This document shows, in pieces, positions 59,376-64,000 of a stretch of DNA of 64,000 nt. The notes beneath the pieces are model-generated. The model saw only the letters and a program-made list of their open reading frames with translations. It was not told the origin of the DNA and searched no databases. The stretch comes from Psychrobacter sanguinis. GTDB lineage: Bacteria; Pseudomonadota; Gammaproteobacteria; Pseudomonadales; Moraxellaceae. The DNA lies in assembly GCF_020736705.1 (NCBI RefSeq), contig NZ_CP085990.1:1-64000 (forward strand), in the 5' to 3' direction. Each line of letters begins with the position of its first letter. Position 1 is the stretch's first letter. The position numbers were made by a program, and so were the translations under genes.

Positions 59376-60872
59376 CTATTTGCTAAGCTGGGCTACTCGG
59401 TCATCTTCCGCAATTTGTAAATCAACGGATGACATTTTATATTCATCATCAAATGCACCTTCAGGCTCTTTTAACCAGAAGAAACAGAGCACCCATGCAA
59501 TAAATGCACCCGCTGCAATTATAAAAAAGAACTGATGTGGCTCAACAAAAGTAAAAATAAACAGATAGAAAACCGCGCCCACATTACCATATGCGCCTGC
59601 CATACCAGAGATTTGTCCAGTTAAGCGGCGTTTTACCGAAGGAATAATACCAAAGGTTGCTCCCTCTGCGCCTTGCACAAAGACTGAACAAGTGATGGTA
59701 AACACAACAGCGATAAATATCGGCCAGCCTGAGTCAAGTAACCCCATTAGCCCAAAACCAATGCCAATACCAAACATATAAATAAGCATCACTAAGCGGC
59801 GGTTACCCACTCTATCAGATATATAGCCGCCTAACGGACGTGCCCATAAGTTTACAAAAGCAAACGTCGACGCAACTAAACCAGCTGTAGTCGGATTAAG
59901 CTCCCATGTTGATGCAAAGAACATCGGCAACATAGAGACAACGGCAAGCTCAGCGCCAAAGTTTGCAAAGTAGGTTACGTTTAAAGCAGCCACAGATGTA
60001 AACGGATACTTATCATCCTCTGGTATGCCAGCTTTAAGCATTGGTATGTTAACACTAAGGGCTTTATAGATTTGAAAAAGCACAGCCAGTACAATCACGC
60101 CATAGGCAATATATGAGCCCGTATCACTTAAAAAACCCATATTTTTGGTACGATATACCAAGACACTAAGTACGCCGTATAAAGGAATAATAAATAAGCA
60201 GTAAAGCAGTAAGTCTTTCCATGTTGATACTTCTAATGCACCCGCTTTGCGTGCTTTTTTATGTGTATCAGCCGTTGGTCCATCAGTAATCAAGAACCAA
60301 TAAGCGACGCCATAAATCGCCATTAATAATCCAGAAAGTGCAATCGCCCAGCGCCAGCCGTCATCACCACCAAAAAACTGCAATGCTATAGTTGGTATGG
60401 TAATGGCTGCTGCGGCAGAACCAAAATTACCCCAGCCAGCATAAAAGCCTTCAGCAAAGCCAATATCTTTTGGTTTAAACCACAGTGAGGTCATATGAAT
60501 ACCTACCACAAACCCTGCGCCCACAATAGACATAAATAATCTGGCTACAAAGAATTGCATGGCAGAGTTACCAAATGCAAAAAACCAAGTTGGTATTGCC
60601 ATCACTACCATAAGTATCGAGAAAACTCGCCTTGGCCCAAACTTATCGAGTGCCATACCCACAACCACACGCCCTGGTATGGTCAAAGCCACATTAGCTA
60701 TCAAGAATAGTTTAATGTGATCATTAGTTAAGTAGTTTTCGGTCGCTAGCATTGAGGTTGCTAACGGTGCCATATTAAACCAGACATAGAAGGTTAGAAA
60801 AAAAGCGATCCAAGTATAGTGTAATGACCTAATATCCCGTCGCTCTAGCTCAAGCAGCTCTTTGGCATGCAT
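59376..60872 (-). CDS. Second NarK/NasA-type nitrate transporter
   Basis: This 498-residue MFS transporter has 12 predicted helices. Nitrate-transporter features include NVALTIPGRVVVGMALDKFGPRR-type loop (GRVVVGMALDKFGPR), GFAEGFYAGWGNFGSAAAA and GNVGAVFYLF. It differs clearly from the narK at 53477, so the strain encodes two NarK classes, as in narK1K2 arrangements. The upstream region carries a NarL-like site 149 bp before the ATG. Confidence 0.88.
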   Translation of the reverse strand: MHAKELLELERRDIRSLHYTWIAFFLTFYVWFNMAPLATSMLATENYLTNDHIKLFLIANVALTIPGRVVVGMALDKFGPRRVFSILMVVMAIPTWFFAFGNSAMQFFVARLFMSIVGAGFVVGIHMTSLWFKPKDIGFAEGFYAGWGNFGSAAAAITIPTIALQFFGGDDGWRWAIALSGLLMAIYGVAYWFLITDGPTADTHKKARKAGALEVSTWKDLLLYCLFIIPLYGVLSVLVYRTKNMGFLSDTGSYIAYGVIVLAVLFQIYKALSVNIPMLKAGIPEDDKYPFTSVAALNVTYFANFGAELAVVSMLPMFFASTWELNPTTAGLVASTFAFVNLWARPLGGYISDRVGNRRLVMLIYMFGIGIGFGLMGLLDSGWPIFIAVVFTITCSVFVQGAEGATFGIIPSVKRRLTGQISGMAGAYGNVGAVFYLFIFTFVEPHQFFFIIAAGAFIAWVLCFFWLKEPEGAFDDEYKMSSVDLQIAEDDRVAQLSK

Positions 60873-61020
60873 GATATGACTCCTGTGTCATTGATAAAAA
60901 AAGACAAGCAGACTTCAGGTTGGATCTTCCTTAAGTCAAGCTTATCTATCATTGTTATCAATATAACAATTGCCTTAATTCATAAGTATCGAGCAAAAGC
61001 ATTATAAAGAGTAGGTTATC

Positions 61021-61036
61021 TACTACTTTAGGAGGA
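61021..61036. promoter_or_regulatory. NarL-like 7-2-7 site upstream of the second narK
   Basis: TACTACT-TT-AGGAGGA shares its left half and spacer exactly with the sites at 53306 and 55009; the right half is weaker. The 60873-61301 spacer otherwise holds the divergent promoters only. Confidence 0.5.
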
Positions 61037-61079
61037 TAAGGTACTGCTATAAGAGTGATTAAGTATCTATTTTTAATTG

Positions 61080-61100
61080 AATAAAAATTATTATCATTTA
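61080..61100 (+). promoter_or_regulatory. Possible Fur box
   Basis: AATAAAAATTATTATCATTTA, read on the other strand TAAATGATAATAATTTTTAT, resembles the Fur consensus GATAATGATAATCATTATC. It is about 200 bp before the siderophore-binding gene. AT-rich sequence makes chance matches easy. Confidence 0.35.
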
Positions 61101-61301
61101 CTTTTGCATTTAAAAACCGTACCATATGCTCATTATTAAAAAACAGCAAATATCTGACTGCACACTATGCAGTTAATTTAGATGGCTTCTGAGCTATTTG
61201 AATAGATAAAAAAGTTTAATTTTTTCACCTCCTTTTATTTAATGGCCATTTTCGTGTAATGGCTTTTTTAACGACTAAGTTTAATGATTAAGTGAGATTT
61301 T

Positions 61302-62354
61302 ATGTTTATCAAAAGCCTATCTTCTTATGCATACCCTAAAGCTAAGCTGGCTCTGTTAACTTTAATGGTGAGCGGGGCTCTTTTTGGTTGTGGACCCAAA
61401 GAGACGGATCATCAAAGTGATATAAAAGCTGAGACTCAAACTAATTCCAGCTCTGAAGCAACTAATGTAGAGTCCAGTGCCACTGACAGCCAAGCACAAA
61501 TAAGCATTAATACCACTCGCGGTGAAGTAACTTTACCCGCCAATCCTGAGCCGCTAGCAGTGTATGACATGACCTTGATGCAAGATTTAGCTGCTTTGGA
61601 AGTACCCGTTGCCGGCTTACCCGGTAGTTTACGGCTTGACAATTTAAAAGCAGCGGGCGCTCCAGAGAGTAAAAATATCGGTACTTTATTTGAGCCTGAT
61701 ATGGAAGCACTTAATCAAATGCAGCCTAAAGCCATTTTAGTCGGCTCACGTATGGCAGAAAAATATGATTCGCTTAGCAAAATGGCGCCAACTTTAGACC
61801 TTACTTTAGATACAGAAAATATTTACGAGTCTAGCAAACAGCGCTTAGCTGACTTAGGAAAGCTATTTAATAAAGCCGATAAAGCGGCACAGCTGCAACA
61901 AGATATTGATCAAGCCATCGAGCAAGCCAAAGCAGCCAGTGCTGGTAAAGGTAATGGTCTGGTTGTGTTAGTCAACGGCAATAAAATCTCAGCCTATGGC
62001 GAAAAATCTCGCTTTGGCTTTTTGCACACTGTCTTCGGCATTCCTGCGGCTGATACCCAAATTGAAGAGGGTCGACATGGTCAGCCAGTATCTTTTGAAT
62101 ACTTACAAAAGGTCGATCCCGACTGGTTATTTGTATTAGATAGAAGCTCAGCCATCGGCGAGGAAGGCGCCGGTGCAGATACGGTATTGGATAACCCATT
62201 AATGCATCAAACCAAAGCTTGGAAAAACAAACACATTGTCTACTTAAGCCCAGACTCATACCTAGCTTTCGGTGGTTATTACCAATGGTTAAAAGATGCC
62301 AAGATTATCACTGACGCTTTTAATAAAGCCGAAAAAGTTGAAAGTGCTCAATAA
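61302..62354 (+). CDS. Siderophore-binding ABC lipoprotein (FatB/CeuE/YclQ-like)
   Basis: This 350-residue lipoprotein has lipobox ALFGC (C30), a Ser/Thr/Glu-rich linker to about 65 and a two-lobe periplasmic-binding domain. Family motifs include GEVTLPANPEPLAVYDMT, AEKYDSLSKMAPTLDL and GADTVLDNPLMHQTKAW. It is expected to deliver an iron-siderophore (catecholate type in the family) to the adjacent permeases. It starts the operon. Confidence 0.88.
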   Translation: MFIKSLSSYAYPKAKLALLTLMVSGALFGCGPKETDHQSDIKAETQTNSSSEATNVESSATDSQAQISINTTRGEVTLPANPEPLAVYDMTLMQDLAALEVPVAGLPGSLRLDNLKAAGAPESKNIGTLFEPDMEALNQMQPKAILVGSRMAEKYDSLSKMAPTLDLTLDTENIYESSKQRLADLGKLFNKADKAAQLQQDIDQAIEQAKAASAGKGNGLVVLVNGNKISAYGEKSRFGFLHTVFGIPAADTQIEEGRHGQPVSFEYLQKVDPDWLFVLDRSSAIGEEGAGADTVLDNPLMHQTKAWKNKHIVYLSPDSYLAFGGYYQWLKDAKIITDAFNKAEKVESAQ

Positions 62355-62398
62355 AAGAACACTTATCACCTACTTCTTTAGTATAAATAAAGACCGTT

Positions 62399-63457
62399 AT
62401 GTTTGATTCTTCTGCCAAACCCAAAGCTCGACCTATTTTGCTATCACCCATGCTGCTCAACACTTTAAGTGTGCTGCTGTTGATGGCTTTAATATTGCTA
62501 AGCTTATCGTTGGGTGTGGCAGATTTTTCATGGCAAGGGCTGTGGCAAGCGTTGACCCAGCAATCCGTTAGTAACGACCTGCAGCTATTGCTGGTGAGTC
62601 GCCTACCGCGCACGCTGGCCATTATCTTAACCGGTGCTTCCCTAGCAGTGGCAGGGATGATTTTACAAGTGGTATTAAAAAATCGCTTCGTCGATCCCTC
62701 TATGGTGGGGGCCACTCAAAGTGCAGGTTTAGGCTTACTTTTGGTAAGTTTGTATTTGCCCACAAGTAGCCTATTTAACAAGATGTTAATTGCCACCTTG
62801 TGCGCTATCGCTGGCATGGTACTGTTTATGCGTCTAATTAAGCACCTGCCTGCCACGGATATCTTAATGGTGCCTTTGGTGGGCATTGTGTTTGGCGGCA
62901 TTATTGAAGCGGTCACCACCTTTATTGCCTATGAGACAGAATCTTTACAGATGCTGTCAGTATGGCGTTTTGGGGATTTTTCCACCATTTTGGCAGGTCG
63001 TTATGAGCTGTTGTATGTGACCGGTGCTTTAGCACTGGTGGCTTACTTTTTGGCTGACAAACTAACCATTGTAGGATTAGGCGATGCCATTGCTATTAAC
63101 TTAGGAGTGAACCAGCGCTTGATAACCTGGTTTGTGATATTGACCGTGGCCATGATTAGCGCCGTGGTAGTGGTCACCGTAGGCGCCATTCCCTTTGTCG
63201 GACTGGTAGTGCCGAATATTATCAGCCGCTTAATGGGCGACAGTCTACGCCGATGCTTGCCTGCAGTGGCATTATTTGGCTCAAGTTTGGTGTTACTGTG
63301 CGACGTTATTGGTCGCAGCATCCGCTATCCTTTTGAAGTACCGGTAGCGACCGTATTTGGGGTTATTGGAGCAGCGATATTTTTATGGCTGTTATTACGT
63401 AAACCTCGCAAACCCAAACCTCGTAAACTTGAAGTTAATCCGTCAGCCCCAGCTTAA
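62399..63457 (+). CDS. FecCD-family siderophore permease
   Basis: This 352-residue inner-membrane permease has about nine helices. Motifs are LLVSRLPRTLAIILTGASLAVAG-type start (SRLPRTLAIILTGASLA), NRFVDPSMVGATQSAGLG and GAIPFVGLVVPNIISRL (ATPase-coupling loop). It is closest in kind to FatD/YclN/CeuB. It follows the binding protein by 44 bp. Confidence 0.92.
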   Translation: MFDSSAKPKARPILLSPMLLNTLSVLLLMALILLSLSLGVADFSWQGLWQALTQQSVSNDLQLLLVSRLPRTLAIILTGASLAVAGMILQVVLKNRFVDPSMVGATQSAGLGLLLVSLYLPTSSLFNKMLIATLCAIAGMVLFMRLIKHLPATDILMVPLVGIVFGGIIEAVTTFIAYETESLQMLSVWRFGDFSTILAGRYELLYVTGALALVAYFLADKLTIVGLGDAIAINLGVNQRLITWFVILTVAMISAVVVVTVGAIPFVGLVVPNIISRLMGDSLRRCLPAVALFGSSLVLLCDVIGRSIRYPFEVPVATVFGVIGAAIFLWLLLRKPRKPKPRKLEVNPSAPA

Positions 63458-63519
63458 GCTCACTATAGCAGCCTTTAAGTCTTATCTTTTATTTACCCTT
63501 TTTGCCAGCTAAGCTTATT

Positions 63520-64000
63520 ATGAATTCACCCAAGCAAGCACCAGTCGACTCAATACCCAAGTCCTCTGGCACTATTAGGAAATATGCAGGCTCGCCGTTA
63601 GCGCCTTCAAAAAAGCAAACTTCGGAAAACCCACTTAACCTTGTCATTCGCTCTACCCAATCGCGTATTAATCCCGGCTTGGTGTTTAGCAAACCGGTGT
63701 GGATTGCTTTACTAACTTTACTGATTAGCTGCGTACTGTTTATGACCTTACAGGCCAATGGTAACTGGGACTTTGTGTTGCCGTTTCGCGGGCAAAAGCT
63801 GGCAGCACTTATGATTGTGGGTTATTGCATTGGAGTTTCTACGCTACTATTTCAAAGCCTCACCCACAACCCTATTTTAACACCCGCTTTACTAGGCTTT
63901 GACTCGTTATATATTCTCATCCAAAGCCTCCTAGTGTTTTTTTTGGGTGCGGTTAATATGTTTACCAGTCAGCCGTTACTAAAGTTTGGTATTGAAGTGG
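63520..64000 (+). CDS. Second FecCD-family permease, 3' cut by the window edge
   Basis: The frame is open from ATG 63520 to the edge (160 codons). After an unusually long hydrophilic N-terminus of about 65 residues (MNSPKQAPVDSIPKSS) come a first helix (PVWIALLTLLISCVLFM), FRGQKLAALMIVGYCIGVST and LTHNPILTPALLGFDSLY, typical of FatC/YclO/CeuC permeases. It would form the heterodimer with the previous gene product. Confidence 0.88.
   Translation, partial: MNSPKQAPVDSIPKSSGTIRKYAGSPLAPSKKQTSENPLNLVIRSTQSRINPGLVFSKPVWIALLTLLISCVLFMTLQANGNWDFVLPFRGQKLAALMIVGYCIGVSTLLFQSLTHNPILTPALLGFDSLYILIQSLLVFFLGAVNMFTSQPLLKFGIEV

Noticed and set aside
60873..61149. A 63-codon minus-strand ORF at 60958-61149
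   Set aside because: It covers the intergenic regulatory region, has no recognisable features and overlaps the NarL-like and Fur-like sites.

Overview
The window looks like a chromosomal segment of a Moraxellaceae bacterium, most probably Psychrobacter. This is inferred from moderate-to-low GC, the narK-narX/narL-narGHJI-ppiC layout, an ISAba1-like IS4 element, a Bap-type adhesin and a meso-diaminopimelate dehydrogenase. No database was searched, so the genus is an inference.

Layout. (1) 1-16587, minus strand: the N-terminal part of a giant Bap-like repetitive adhesin whose C-terminus lies beyond the left edge. It is built from two alternating units of 1218 and 1206 bp. The stretch from about 1.5 to 12.04 kb is full of single-base indels that look like assembly error. 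An OmpA-type outer-membrane protein (16641-17618) lies directly upstream and probably shares its operon. (2) 17.7-28.7 kb: an insertion-sequence island with two IS4, one IS630 nested in an IS4, one IS982, an ISAs1 remnant, one IS3, one IS5 and an IS66 remnant. It contains one copy of a duplicated alcohol dehydrogenase/DUF4142 block that was split by IS4 and then inverted; exchanged target duplications record the inversion. (3) 29.2-37.3 kb: a truncated MORC-like GHKL ATPase, two related secreted proteins (one truncated), a bacteriohemerythrin, the intact adh/DUF4142 block, ddh and a TauD-like dioxygenase. (4) 37.7-42.6 kb: a leucine-rich-repeat protein, a glutathione transferase, feoA-feoB with a small Cys-rich partner, and arsC. 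(5) 42.8-60.9 kb: respiratory nitrate reduction with nitric-oxide and nitrite stress genes (yeaR-like cupin, hemerythrin, ppiC, hmp, narIJHG, narK, narX, narL, second narK). (6) 61.3-64.0 kb: a siderophore ABC importer (binding lipoprotein and two permeases, the second cut by the window edge).

How the genes work together. Nitrate enters through the two NarK transporters and is reduced by NarGHI, with NarJ as chaperone. Hmp, the HHE protein and the YeaR-like cupin plausibly handle the resulting nitrite and NO. The sensor narX is interrupted by an IS630 element while narL is intact. A shared 7-2-7 palindrome resembling a NarL site lies about 145-160 bp upstream of narG, narK and the second narK. 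Fe(II) uptake (Feo) and siderophore uptake could supply the iron these enzymes need. No tRNA, rRNA or CRISPR array was seen.
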